Of a stretch of DNA of 64,000 bases, positions 1 to 11,688 are shown piece after piece. Positions within the stretch are counted from its first letter, which is position 1. The number at the start of each line of letters is the position of its first letter. The DNA comes from Sphaerulina vaccinii (Eukaryota; Ascomycota; Dothideomycetes; Mycosphaerellales; Mycosphaerellaceae), in NCBI GenBank assembly GCA_022570795.1, contig JAKUDP010000007.1:1488001-1552000 (forward strand), written 5' to 3'. The translations under genes and the position numbers were made by a program. The notes under the pieces were generated by a model. The model was given only the letters and a program-made list of their open reading frames with translations. It made no database searches and was not told the DNA's origin.

Positions 1-1
1 G

Positions 2-3000
2 TTGTTGAGCGAGAAGCCTGGAATTCCGCCTACGACCAGTGATTTCCCGCCCGCGTCCACCTCATTCACTACGCCTGTTGATGACACGCACGAAAACGAA
101 TTTGGAAGCGACGTCAGTGCTGTCGAGGAGCTTGCGAGCGCGTCAGGAAGGGGAGGAGCGGAACTGGGAGGCGGTGGAACGGTGCAGCAGCAGCAGCAGA
201 CATTAGCGTCCTTCGGGTTGCCCACGCCAGCGACGACTATCGGGACAGCGAGATCGACATATCAGCAGCCGGCAGTGCGGGAGCTAAGTGCGGTGGCAGG
301 AGCGTCGAATACGTCAAACACATCTGCTCCACGCGTGGCGAGACCTGGTCAACCGCAGTCCAACGCTCACAGTGGAGAAGAGATGGTGCGCAGGACGACA
401 GCGCCTACATCGGCTAGCAAGTCGCAGGTTCTCATGGGACCGCGCCATGTGGAAGCTACGCCTTCTAAGACTGGGCGTTTCTTGCCAGCGCATGCGAGCT
501 CTGCAGAGTCTACCTCAAGACGCGCGAACTCCCAGCGTATACCACTCGGAAATGTCGAAGAGATGGACCTGACCGAGGAATTCGGCAGACTGCAAAGTCC
601 GAGTGGCAAGATAGTTCCAACATCCATGGCAGGGCGCAAGCGTAAGAGTGACGAATTCGAATTGGCGGACCGTAGTCAGACTGCTTCTACGAAACGCCCG
701 GCACCTCCTCAGGTAGTCATACCACGAGCGTCGCAAGACTTTCCTTCCATTGAAGAGGATGACGAGTTTGATAGTCCCATCGGACCTCCGCCACCATATT
801 CGACCATTCCACCAAAGCAGCAGGCTCCTACGGTGTCACGCGCGGCCACAGCTGGGACGAGATCTCGCGTGAACTCATGTGTGCAAGACTCGGAAGAGGA
901 CGAAGATGATCTTATGGACTTCCGGGCCCATGATCAAACGGAAACTGCTACAGTACACCAGGATACTCCTAGCAGGAAGCCTGTTGTCATTAAGCAGGAG
1001 CCCATTGTTATCAGCTCTCCTGTGCTTGGACCGCCGCCCAGTACGACGAGGCGGCTAACACCTATACCACAGCAACCTGACATAAGCTCGCCCCTACCAA
1101 GTCCACCTCCTCGTGACTGTCGGCCGTGTTCTCGACCTACAGAGGTGCAGCCCACTGTACGCTACCCAGATCTCAAGGCAACGCCGGCCCCAAAAGCTGC
1201 GACAACACCAGTACCTCCACCAACGAGTAATACTCAGCCCTTGTCACCTGCAACCGAAGAGCTCAGAAAGCTGCTTCTCACCTTGTTCGAGTCTTTCGAC
1301 GCTTTTCATGCACGTGCTATGACCCGTATCAACGCAAAAAGTGTAGTAGTTGAGAACGAATTGACAGAACTGCTGGATGCAGGCCACGATGACACATCTA
1401 GACTTGATGCAGAGCTAGAAGAACTTGACGCCAAGAAGAGAAGTCTGAACACGCTCAAGACAAAGTGCTCGGCTTACAAGAAAGCGCAAGAACACCGAAA
1501 CCAAGCAAAACTTGAGCTGAGACAGGCGATAGCAGCACGAGAAGGCCGTGACGAGGCCAATGCAGCAAATCGTGCTGCCCAAGAGCGCCTCGCACAACTT
1601 GAGAACGAGTGCATTGCTCTGCTCAAGCCTTGTGAGAGTGACGTCCGCGCAGTACTTACTCAGCACGTTGCTGTCAAGTCAACACAAGCATTTCCCAATG
1701 CTCTGCCAGAGAGAGCTCCCGCATTGGAGAGCTCAAGTCGCATCGCACAGACTCAAGTTCAACAGCCAATGGCTCCGCCCGCTCGAATACCACAGCCGCA
1801 GACCAGCTATGCCGAAACCAGGAATGTTCAGGTCCGATTCAACGAGACCACACGACAACAGGACAGCCACATGTACAGCGACAATGCTTTTGACGATGAC
1901 ATCGATGACATGGATATGCTTGACACGAATCAGGGCTTGTATACTTCGCGCATGGGCACGCCGCCGGTCGAATATGACAATGAGGAGGACTATGGCATGG
2001 ATGACGATGAGGAGATGCTTGACGTTGTGCAAGGCTATGACAACAGAGGTCAGTCAACGAGCACCACTTACGGCAGATCTGCATTCACTGAGATGTCAGG
2101 CAACATCCAAGGACGACCTCCACCAGCCAAGGCAAAGAAAGGCTCTGCTGTAAGATCGAAAGCAGAGCTGGAAGCCGCACATCTAGAGCACATGCAAGAA
2201 CCATGGTCACCGGAAGTCTCTGTTCTGCTAAAGGAAACGTTCGGCTTGAAAGGGTTCCGCGAGAACCAGGTGCAAGCTATAAACGCGACTCTCAGTGGCA
2301 AAGACGTTTTCGTACTGATGCCAACAGGCGGCGGCAAGTCGCTTACATATCAACTGCCTGCTCTGGTCCAGACTGGCAGAACGCGAGGCGTGACTATCGT
2401 TGTGTCGCCACTCCTGAGTCTTATGCAGGACCAAGTCGCACACCTCGGGAAGCTTGACATACAGGCTTTTCTGATCAACAGCGAGACGAGTGCTGAAGAC
2501 AAGAAGAGGATCATGGATGGTCTCTGGAAGTCGGACGTTGAGAAGTTCATACAACTGCTCTACGTCACGCCCGAGATGCTTGGAAAGAGTGAGTACATGC
2601 TTCGTGCTTTCGAAGGATTGCATCGTCGCGGCAAATTCGCCAGGCTTGTCATTGACGAAGCACATTGTGTGAGTCAATGGGGTCACGACTTTCGTCCAGA
2701 CTACAAGAATCTAGGCGCGCTCAGACAGCGATTTCCAGGCGTGCCAGTTATGGCGCTGACGGCTACCGCAACATCACGAGTCAAGGAGGACACAATGCAT
2801 AATCTTGGCATGGACAAGAACGACCCGAACCAGTGCCAAGTATTCACGCAAAGCTTCAATCGCGAGAACCTCTACTACGAAGTACGCACCAAGCCCAAGG
2901 GCAAAGAAGCCGTTGCCGAAATGGCTGAGATCATCAAGGACTCACATCCCAAAGAAACCGGCATCATTTATTGCTTCTCGCGCGCAAATTGCGAGGACAT

Positions 3001-4963
3001 TGCGGCAGAGCTGAAGAAAAAGCACAACATTCGGGCTCAGCATTACCATGCTGGCTTGGAAGGTCCTGATAAGAGCGCCGTGCAGGAGGAATGGCAGGCA
3101 GGTCGAATCAAAGTCATAGTAGCCACTATCGCATTCGGCATGGGTATCGACAAGAGCAATGTCCGATTCGTCATACACCACACCATACCTAAGTCCTTGG
3201 AGGGCTACTACCAGGAGACTGGCAGAGCTGGTCGTGACGGTAACCCTTCTCGTTGCTATCTCTTATACGGATATGGTGATGCTGGCAAACAGCGCCGAAT
3301 GATCGAGGATGACAAATCGCAAGGTAGTCGGGAAGTGAAAGACATGCAGCTTCAAATGCTACGCAAGATGGTCCAATACTGCGAGAACAAGAGTGATTGC
3401 AGACGTGTACAAGTGCTAAGCTATTTCAATGAGCGCTTCGATGAAGAGGACTGCGACAACGGGTGCGACAACTGCCAGTCTGAGTCGATCTTCAAGGAAG
3501 AAGACCTCACTGCAGAGGCTGTCAAGGCAATCAGCTTGGTACGGAAAGTGAGGAAGGACAAAGTCACCATACTGCACTGCATTGATGTGTATAGAGGAGC
3601 CAGTAGCGCAAAGGCAAAGGAACTCGGCCACTTGGAGCTTGAAGAAGCTGGCGCTGGCTCGCACCTTAATCGGGGCGACGTGGAGCGCCTGTTTTACCAC
3701 CTGCTCAACGAAGACGCTATCGTGGAGGACAACCATGTCAACAAGCGCGGTTTTGCGAATCAATACGTAAATCTCGGCCCTCGATGCACGTACTTCCGTC
3801 CTGGTCGAACAGAACTCAAGATGATGATCAACACCTCGCCGCAGAAAGCCAAGAGTAGCAAAACTGCAGCGAAGAAGTCCAAAAGCACGAAAGGCCAGAA
3901 GGAGTTGCCGATGTCTACCAATGTGTCTTCACCTCTGCAGGGGCCTTCGCATCGGAAGAAGGCGCCTGTACAAACTAAGCTCAGCCGTGCGAACCTTATC
4001 AAAGGCTACGCAGACGATGGCTTTGTGGTCGAGGACAATGTGCACGACGAAGACGAAAGCGACGACGGTTTCGAACCGATCCGTAAAGTTGGCGCACAGG
4101 CTACCATGCGCAAAGCCCCAGCCAAAGGTCTGACGGCTCCTATCACAACAGACGCCGTTATGGATAATCTCGATCCAGTCATGAAGTGGATCGTGCAGCA
4201 CTACGTGGAGCTCGCAATGAAGAAACTAAAGGTTATTATGGCGAAGAATCACACAATGATGATGCCCTTCAAGGTGGCACAGCTTCGCACCATCTTCATC
4301 CACTCTCTTGATACCAACGAGAAACTGAAGACCGTCTTCCCGACCGACGACCCTGTACTCATCAGCGATCGACTTGCTACGTATGGCCGATGCGTTACCA
4401 AACTCGTCAAGGAGTCCATTGCCAAGCTCAAGGAATGCGAAGGTACAACCAATGATGGTGACTACACTCCTGCTGCAGAAGAAGACTACGAGGAGGAGCC
4501 TAGCAACAATCATCAGCATGACAAGAACGTCATAGACCTCGTCAGCGATGTCGAAGAGGGCTCCGACGACGAATTTGGTCTAGAAGACGAGGACGAAGAA
4601 GACGACCCAGGCGAGCAAAGCAGGCACTTCGCGCAGAAACCTCAAGATGTTCGGGAATGGAATGCTGGTTTCCAGCAATCTGTCAACAAATCCAAATCAC
4701 AACTTCAGGGCTCGCAATCACAGAGAAAAGGTGCTTCTAGGAAGAAGACATACATCGCCCAATCGAAGTCCAAGGCTCCCTCTCGCAAAGGAGCTGGCAG
4801 TAGAACGAATTCAGGTGGCGGAAGCAGGTCCAATAGCACTGGATCTGCTTCTGGAGCCGGAGTGCGGAAGAAAGCTAGTGGTAAAGGTGGGTGGAAGCCA
4901 TCGGGCAGCCGATCTGGAGGTGGTGGAGGAGGCACAAGTGGTATTAACATGATGCCTACTTGA
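2..4963 (+). CDS. RecQ-family ATP-dependent DNA helicase (Sgs1/BLM-like), 5' partial
   Basis: RecQ helicase of the Sgs1/BLM/MusN type, which unwinds recombination and replication intermediates in the nucleus together with Top3-Rmi1 (family knowledge). The frame is open at the left window edge and its first codon is TTG, so the true N-terminus may lie outside. Residue numbers count from base 2. Residues 1-700 are low-complexity and Ser/Pro-rich with a short glutamine run (bases 181-200) and a coiled-coil stretch near 430-530. The helicase core follows: Walker A PTGGGKS near 773, DEAH box near 885 in VIDEAHCVSQWGHDFRPDY, and GRAGRDG in motif VI. The RecQ zinc-binding cysteines lie near 1133-1161 and a winged-helix RQC region follows. 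A diverged HRDC-like segment sits near 1390-1480. The tail is acidic, then Gly/Ser-rich with basic patches. No intron is needed. It is followed by 2.3 kb without a clear gene. Confidence 0.95.
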   Translation: MLSEKPGIPPTTSDFPPASTSFTTPVDDTHENEFGSDVSAVEELASASGRGGAELGGGGTVQQQQQTLASFGLPTPATTIGTARSTYQQPAVRELSAVAGASNTSNTSAPRVARPGQPQSNAHSGEEMVRRTTAPTSASKSQVLMGPRHVEATPSKTGRFLPAHASSAESTSRRANSQRIPLGNVEEMDLTEEFGRLQSPSGKIVPTSMAGRKRKSDEFELADRSQTASTKRPAPPQVVIPRASQDFPSIEEDDEFDSPIGPPPPYSTIPPKQQAPTVSRAATAGTRSRVNSCVQDSEEDEDDLMDFRAHDQTETATVHQDTPSRKPVVIKQEPIVISSPVLGPPPSTTRRLTPIPQQPDISSPLPSPPPRDCRPCSRPTEVQPTVRYPDLKATPAPKAATTPVPPPTSNTQPLSPATEELRKLLLTLFESFDAFHARAMTRINAKSVVVENELTELLDAGHDDTSRLDAELEELDAKKRSLNTLKTKCSAYKKAQEHRNQAKLELRQAIAAREGRDEANAANRAAQERLAQLENECIALLKPCESDVRAVLTQHVAVKSTQAFPNALPERAPALESSSRIAQTQVQQPMAPPARIPQPQTSYAETRNVQVRFNETTRQQDSHMYSDNAFDDDIDDMDMLDTNQGLYTSRMGTPPVEYDNEEDYGMDDDEEMLDVVQGYDNRGQSTSTTYGRSAFTEMSGNIQGRPPPAKAKKGSAVRSKAELEAAHLEHMQEPWSPEVSVLLKETFGLKGFRENQVQAINATLSGKDVFVLMPTGGGKSLTYQLPALVQTGRTRGVTIVVSPLLSLMQDQVAHLGKLDIQAFLINSETSAEDKKRIMDGLWKSDVEKFIQLLYVTPEMLGKSEYMLRAFEGLHRRGKFARLVIDEAHCVSQWGHDFRPDYKNLGALRQRFPGVPVMALTATATSRVKEDTMHNLGMDKNDPNQCQVFTQSFNRENLYYEVRTKPKGKEAVAEMAEIIKDSHPKETGIIYCFSRANCEDIAAELKKKHNIRAQHYHAGLEGPDKSAVQEEWQAGRIKVIVATIAFGMGIDKSNVRFVIHHTIPKSLEGYYQETGRAGRDGNPSRCYLLYGYGDAGKQRRMIEDDKSQGSREVKDMQLQMLRKMVQYCENKSDCRRVQVLSYFNERFDEEDCDNGCDNCQSESIFKEEDLTAEAVKAISLVRKVRKDKVTILHCIDVYRGASSAKAKELGHLELEEAGAGSHLNRGDVERLFYHLLNEDAIVEDNHVNKRGFANQYVNLGPRCTYFRPGRTELKMMINTSPQKAKSSKTAAKKSKSTKGQKELPMSTNVSSPLQGPSHRKKAPVQTKLSRANLIKGYADDGFVVEDNVHDEDESDDGFEPIRKVGAQATMRKAPAKGLTAPITTDAVMDNLDPVMKWIVQHYVELAMKKLKVIMAKNHTMMMPFKVAQLRTIFIHSLDTNEKLKTVFPTDDPVLISDRLATYGRCVTKLVKESIAKLKECEGTTNDGDYTPAAEEDYEEEPSNNHQHDKNVIDLVSDVEEGSDDEFGLEDEDEEDDPGEQSRHFAQKPQDVREWNAGFQQSVNKSKSQLQGSQSQRKGASRKKTYIAQSKSKAPSRKGAGSRTNSGGGSRSNSTGSASGAGVRKKASGKGGWKPSGSRSGGGGGGTSGINMMPT

Positions 4964-7277
4964 TCAACAATGCTTGTTGACGCTTCGCTGTGGCAGTCAT
5001 GCCCGTTCGACTTTTTGCTGGCTCAATACTAATAAACGAATGCCGGCTTTCGAGCATGGCTCCTTGCACTTGCGACTGCAATGATACCCATAGTGTATAT
5101 ATGATAGACGAATGAAGACTCACGATTCTTACATACCTAGTTGGAGATCCAATCGTCCATCTATGGAGAGCTGCAACTTCCTACTACAGATCTCATCACA
5201 TCACATCACGCGTGGGATGCTGCTGACATTGCCCGCCCGCTGTGACGCCGTGATATTCCTGGTCGAGCCATCAGCCTAAGAAGACCACTCTGGTTGACGA
5301 AGTATTATTGATTTGTCTGCATGATCGCCATATTGTCAACTTCACGAGTCTCTGCTTGTCGATGTGCCCCAGCCACAGACAATAGACCGCATGATTCAAC
5401 TCAATATCGTTGTTTTACGCCCCATTACCAACTGATCAAACAGGCCTCCTCATGCCAACAACTCTAGCCGATGACATAAACACTCGCCATCGGTCTCTCC
5501 GTTGCTTACTGTATGACTCTGTCGGGATAACCCTGTCATCGTGGCTGAGTTCATCCGCTTTGCTTTAGTGAAGAAGACCTCGTACAATGCTCAAAGCCCT
5601 CATTCGCAGTCGTGCTCACCAGTGTGGTGACACATAGGGTTTTACATGGCCTGCTACGTCCGTACGAGGGAGGTGAAAGGTTCCAGAGTGGCGGATTGCC
5701 AGCCGAATTCAAACAGAGTTGAGGGAGATGGCGATATGTGGAGGCCATACAACAGGGTGAATGGATGTGGAGATGTCATCACATGTATAGCATATGCTGT
5801 TCTTGGCTGGTCTTTGTCATGCTCGTCCGTACTTGTAAGCTACATAGCTGGAAATGCGACATGCCTGGCTTGTGTTATGTTAGTTTAGATTCTGTAGATA
5901 GCAGGGCGTGCATGTCTCCTCGCTCCCCAGGCAAGCATACTCGCGAGATCTCGGTATCGATTGATACGGTTCGCAAGACAGATTCCGAAGTCGGAAGAAG
6001 ACTTACGACATGTAGCCCTCAGCGAGGCTGTAACCTTGAAGGTGTCAGAAAAGTCTAAGTGGGACAAGTCTCTGACATGGTCAACAAGCTTCAACAAGGT
6101 TCTGACAAGCAAGAGCCGCCACGGATGCACATTCCCCTTTTGAGAGTGAAGTATTATCGGGTATCGGTTCGTATCGGAATCTCTTACCGCTGCACGTTTC
6201 CGAGACGTGCCTTTCTTGACTTCAAATCTGCTGGAAGTGTCCTCGTGATCTCTTTGTTGTCTTGTTACGCCCTTACGAGCGAAACTCCGTGTGCGAAGCA
6301 CTCGCAGAGCTTTCCCAGATGGGAACTGTTGTAGGGAACCGTTATACGTCTTGCCATCCGACCGATGAGGGTTTCATTGGCCCGCCTGGTCGTACCGTCC
6401 ATCTGGGAAGGCCAACAGCAGCCTCGAAAGAATATCTCATACCAACCACTTCAAGCCTGCGGAGCTCCGCATTGCCCAGTCCGCGTCTACGTGCACAACA
6501 CGAGGACAATGCGGCCGCACTTTCGTGGACCACGTATCGCAGAACACGCATGCTGACCGCCTATCTGAGAATTACTGATATCGCCTCTCCAAGAGCCGAG
6601 CTGAAGTTGATCACACATGAAGCTTCAAGCTCGAGAACGACACTGCCGCTTGTGTCCAGGGTCTTTGACTCCCGACATAGGGCGCGAGCCGAGATGGTAT
6701 CATGCGGGTGAATCGGGTACGAACATTCTTGACCTCACAATGTTATCATTGCCCTTTGTGGTAACCTTGTGACTGCGAACTCGCAATGTTCGCGTTCGGG
6801 TACTCACTCAAGCGGATCTCCGTATACAATACTACAACACCAGGTTCATTGTTAGTCACATCTCGCACTTTCATAAGACCGTCCCTCGAGGTTTGCTGCC
6901 GCCAAGTATAGCGCACCAACAAGTACGGAGAGAACGAAGCTCATGGAAATGGAAGTTCGTGTTGGTGGTGACTTCACAGCCGCAATGACAATAACGACCA
7001 TGATGACACATGTTCCCGTGATTCGGAGAGAATGACGAACTCTAGGAGGACCAGGTTCACCCCTGATGAGAGTGACCAGGACTTCACTGACACCTCTTGG
7101 CAGTTTACTGATCATCACGAGAGGCTCAAGAGGCCCGCTCCGCCCGAAATTTCAACGCGACCAGTTCATGCCAGGATATGAAATGAGATTACGGAGGACC
7201 TCCGTGGTATATGGTCTCTGCTGAACGAGGAGAGAGGACGGCCGTAACTATGTCGTTTCTGCTGCATTACCAGAAGT
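4964..7277. other. Gene-free stretch, 2.3 kb
   Basis: I see no convincing coding exon, RNA gene or mobile element here. Short frames exist on both strands (for example near 5646-6058 and 6262-6711), but they overlap each other, have no recognisable domain and show no consistent splice structure. The left part must contain the RecQ 3' end and the right part the promoter of the FAD oxidase. Confidence 0.5.
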
Positions 7278-8899
7278 ATGGGTGACCTAGACCTAGGGCT
7301 CAGCAACGCGCTCGATGGCGTTGTGGGAGCATTCGGATCGAACTTGGCTGAGGTGCCCGGGATACTGGACAATGCAGGACAAGGCGTGGGAGGAGTGGTA
7401 GGAGATCTGGGCGGCCTGATTCCTCCGGTGGGACCTTTTCAACAATGCATCGCGACGGCTTTGGGAGGAGACTCGTCTCTGTATGCGTTTCCGCAAGACA
7501 TCCTCGAGGAGCTCACGAACAATCATCCGTATAATCTGGACTATCCTTGGACTCCAGCAGCGATTGTGTATCCAAGGAATACGATCGATGTGTCAAAAGT
7601 GGTCGTGTGTGCATCTGAATATGGAATCGCTGTCCAGCCAAAGTCTGGCGGCCATAGCTACAAGAACTTTGGTATGCAAGAACAAGTTTCTCTATCGGAG
7701 TCGCAACTGACTGAGTTTCAGGATACGGTGGCCAAGATGGCTCCCTGGCAGTGGACCTGCAGCACATGGACCACTTCAGCTATTCTCCGGTGGATCAAAC
7801 TGTTACATTCGGAACAGGAAACAAGCTGTCGGATCTTGATCGCAATCTGGCTGCTGTTAATAGAGTGATGGCATATGGTGTCGTGGGAGACATCGGCACT
7901 GGAGGCCACATTGCCATCGGGGGGCTTGGTCCTCTTTCGCGTCTGCTTGGACTTGCATCAGACCAAGTGGTGTCGGTCGAATGCGTTCTGGGTGATGGCA
8001 GCGTCGTGAGAGCCTCTGCATATGAAAATCCAGACCTCTTCTTCGCAGTCAGAGGTGCAGCATGGTCATTCTGCATCATGACAGAGATACAAATGCAGAC
8101 ATCGCCGCCACCAAGTGCTGTTACGGAATTCCAATTCAACATCACTGCAGGCAGGTTTGCAGATTTGGCAGATACATTCAGAAAGTGGCAACAGCTGATA
8201 GCAGATCCATTGCTGTCAAGAAATTTCGCTGCAACGTTGACACTTACTGAGCCTGGGCTCATGATCTTTGCTGGAACCTTCTTCGGAGATGAGGCATCTT
8301 TCAATCGACTCAATCTGGACTTTGTGCTACCCTTTAGCCAAGAAGCTCTGGGCATCACGGTAGTGAGTCGAGTGGCTACTGGACTGCTCCACAGCTTAAT
8401 CGACTTTGCGTACGATGTTGGCGGCACCATACCAGCGCACTTCTACTCAAACTCGCTGAAGTATACACGCCAGACATTGCTAGCAGATGCTGCAGTGGAC
8501 ACCCTATTCCAGTACTTCGATGATGTGGACAAAGGCACACTGGTGTGGTTCGTGGTCTGGGATCTAAACGGCGGACGCATCGAAGATATCCCACAGGCAG
8601 CTACAGCGTATTGGCATCGGGACGCTTTGCACTTCCAGCAGGCGTATGTTGTGAGCCTACTTGGCCCGGTGAGCTCAACATCGCGTCAATTCTTGATTGG
8701 CCTCAATCAGCTGTGCCGCCAGTTGCATCCAGCGATAGATGAGAGTGCCTACGCTGGATATGTTGACGACGCCCTTTACGATCCTTTGACGGCATACTGG
8801 GGTGGAAATGTGCCCAGGCTAGTCCAGATCAAAGGAGTGTTTGATCCTCGCAACACATTCAGAAACCCTCAGAGCATTCCACTCCCAGTCAGCGCCTAG
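7278..8899 (+). CDS. Berberine-bridge/oligosaccharide-oxidase-like FAD-dependent oxidoreductase
   Basis: Two exons, 7278-7671 and 7722-8899, around a 50 bp intron (7672-7721, GTATGC...TTTCAG), give 523 residues. The splice joins KNF-G to YGGQDGS and restores the conserved FAD-binding stretch. PKSGGHSY places the His that normally carries 8-alpha-linked FAD at residue 126. GGHIAIGGLG marks the second half of the PCMH-type FAD domain. The C-terminal BBE element is VFDPRNTFRNPQSI (about 502-515). Family members oxidise sugars, alkaloids or secondary metabolites with O2. The position that carries the second flavin-linking Cys in bicovalent members (G-T-C-P) reads G-V-V-G here, so single attachment is inferred. 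I see no signal peptide; the first 50 residues are Gly-rich and an upstream exon cannot be excluded. The substrate is unknown and no cluster genes surround it. Confidence 0.88.
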
Positions 8900-11688
8900 A
8901 TAGTGCTTCATAGCCAGCCAAACCCAGAATAGCCCATCTTGAGCATATCTTGCTTCGATCAACGATCTCAGTAGAAGCAATCTACTGTATGCGTGAAGAT
9001 ATAACGGGCAAAACGAAGCTCAGCAGCGCAGCTCAGACCACAATAACCACTCTGTATTCATGACCGTATTCTCGTACTTCCACTGCGACCCTGATTCGCT
9101 AATCTCGCCCATGATCGCCTTCGTGTTTGTTCCGAGATTCCTTGGAATACCCATACCGAAGCGGAAGTCGAAACCTGAAGCACCGAGACTGCACAAGAGC
9201 AACAACTCAGGGTAGGTCGAGATCATCGCTTCTTCACGCGAAACAGAAACAACACTGATCTCATCTAGCTTGAGCTGCTATGCCCTGCATCGTCCTGGGA
9301 CATTGCGACGAGGTGTGTCTCGGACAATCGGTACCCTTGGCAGCCGACCTTTGCGAGCAAGAAACGACATCGCTCCCTTGGAGATCTGGTTTGCAAGCTT
9401 CTTTCGGTCCTTCAAGCTTCCGCGGTATCGTACCATTGCCTCGCTGAACGAACCAGTCTGAATAGGCTGTGTGATGAGCGAGTGCAGAAGTCATGAGCGA
9501 GTTTCTTCTTGGCGCAAAGAATTGTCGTCGTCACTTGTATCCAAGGGTTCGTGTGAATCGCGAATCGTTCTTGCTTATGTACCTGAGGCGCAGTCAACGA
9601 CAGGCATCAAGGTGGTCGAGCCGACGGATCTCTTCCACGCGAGACACAGTATACTGTAAGACATGTCGCGTGCTTGAGATTCGAGTCGATGATGAGAAGC
9701 CATCGACAAACACATCAGAGACAAGATGTGAAGCTTGTGAAAGATGAATACTGAGACTTGGCGCGCTAGCATTATCGACGCCGTGGTCGATAATGATCTA
9801 CTTTACAGCGAACTCCTCAATGCATTGTCGTTGCTAGCTCCTCGGACCAAGAGCCGTTATGCACTGCGAATACTCGCCCGCAACAGTGCCGCACGACTTG
9901 TGCTCGGTCTTCAAGATGATGGCGGCACGATATCCGAAAGTCGGCGAATACGCAGGTCGCGTCAAGTTGCCGCCGATATGATCGACGGCATGGTTGTACA
10001 GAACCATCAGAAGCGGAAACACGATCTTATTCTCCACGTGCGACTTCACCGATCGCACTCAGCATTTGTTGGTAAGATCCGATGCCGATGACTTCTTGTA
10101 ACAGAAACATCACGTCCAAGGTTCGTTGACCATGGAAAAAGTCTTCACAATCGCTGCGAACTCAGACGCCTCGTCGATGTTCCGCTCCGCGCTCGTGAGC
10201 AACTTCACTCTTGTTAAGTCCTTAAGTCCGTGGCCTAGCATTCTCTAGGTATCGAACTTGTCTGTTCCACCAAGATGGAAGGATATACGGCAACAGTTGA
10301 CCGGATCGTATTGTCTTCATTTGGGCTGTGCAGCCAACCAGAGTGATTGCAGGTCATTTATGCTAATGCAAGCCATCAGGCACGTTTCACGCGTTGCAGA
10401 CTATCTGCCGCGACCAGAGACGATATGCTCGATGTGTAGTAAGCCAACCAGCTCACGAGATATGAAGCTTGTCCGCGGACAGCAGCAAAGGTAGAAGACG
10501 TCATCTCGTTCTACATACTGCTTTAGTGGTTTGCGACAATCCAGGCTATATGATCTGCACTGTCAATGGTAATGAGAGTTCATGCACAGAACGGTCCACA
10601 AGCTAAGAACGGCCCCATAGACTGATCGGGTCCGCCAGCTTGGGAATGGTCTTGTGAAGAAGTTCTGCAGTCTTCTTTGGTGTTTGGTGATTGGTATCTG
10701 CGAGGTTCGGCCGTCGTAAGCTCAAAGTGGCTTGGTGACAAAGCAACAGGTGAAATGCCTGAAGACCGAATCTCGGGCCACGGGCAATAGCAGTTCCTCG
10801 GGGAGTTCCACAGATGAAAGAATATACTACTGCGTCAGTGACAACATTATTGTCGACCACTCAGAGTTGCATGGCATATGACTGCGGCAAGACTGCATTT
10901 CCACATGCAGTAACCTCACATGGCATCGAAGATGTGGTGCCATGTATCCTCGCAAATGCTCGAATCAATGGTGTCTGTCGCAAGCACAGCCTTCTCCGAG
11001 CGATATTTGCGACTGAAGGCAAGGACTGCATCGCCGAGCTGTCATCATTCCTTCGGCGACAGTGAGTACCAGCTCACACGTGGCGTGACCTGACGATCAC
11101 ATCGGAGCACTCACCGAATCGCTGTGTTCCCTAGCATGAACATAACGTTCTTTGTCAGAAGCCTAGATGATGACAGTGCATTGCCAGCATGCTGTGTACA
11201 GGAGTACATGCATACAATTGTAGCCGAGAAGTTAGGCGCTCGCATCTCTGCTCGATCAGAAAGCAATGAGCATTGCTTGTACTCACAGTCTTCATACTTC
11301 TCGCCGATGAGGACTGCGTATCGCTCCTTCCTTGTCGGTGTCAGCGTATTCGCGTGAAGATGACAGGCTCTCTCAACGTGTCGAAGGATCAAACAAGCTT
11401 CTTCACATTCGGTTCCGAACCGGCAGCCCGTTTGTGGTATTCGGCGTGGCTGCGACCAGTGCAAGCCTCTTCTGCCACAAACGAAAAGCCATCTGCGCAA
11501 TTCTCACCAATGTCTTTCTCCTGACTCGTGTATGCAACTTATGCAAGCCATGCTGACCAAAGTAAGTAGTAGAATGTGAAAGTAGTGATGATAAAGTGAA
11601 GATCTACTTCGCGTGTATGTGAAGGAAGCGAAGGCTTCAGCCAACTACGGAGTCAATATAGGGCTGTGCAGAGATGAGGAAGCTTACT
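8900..11688. other. Gene-free stretch, 2.8 kb
   Basis: No domain, RNA gene or mobile element is recognised. The longest frames (9744-10091 plus, 11111-11500 minus) have no recognisable motifs and no splice partners that extend them. The sequence is of mixed composition, not AT-rich, so strong repeat-induced mutation is not evident by eye. Confidence 0.45.

Noticed and set aside
7278..8899. Two separate genes at 7278-7868 and 7751-8899
   Set aside because: A 50 bp intron joins them exactly at the conserved FAD-binding motif, so they are one gene.
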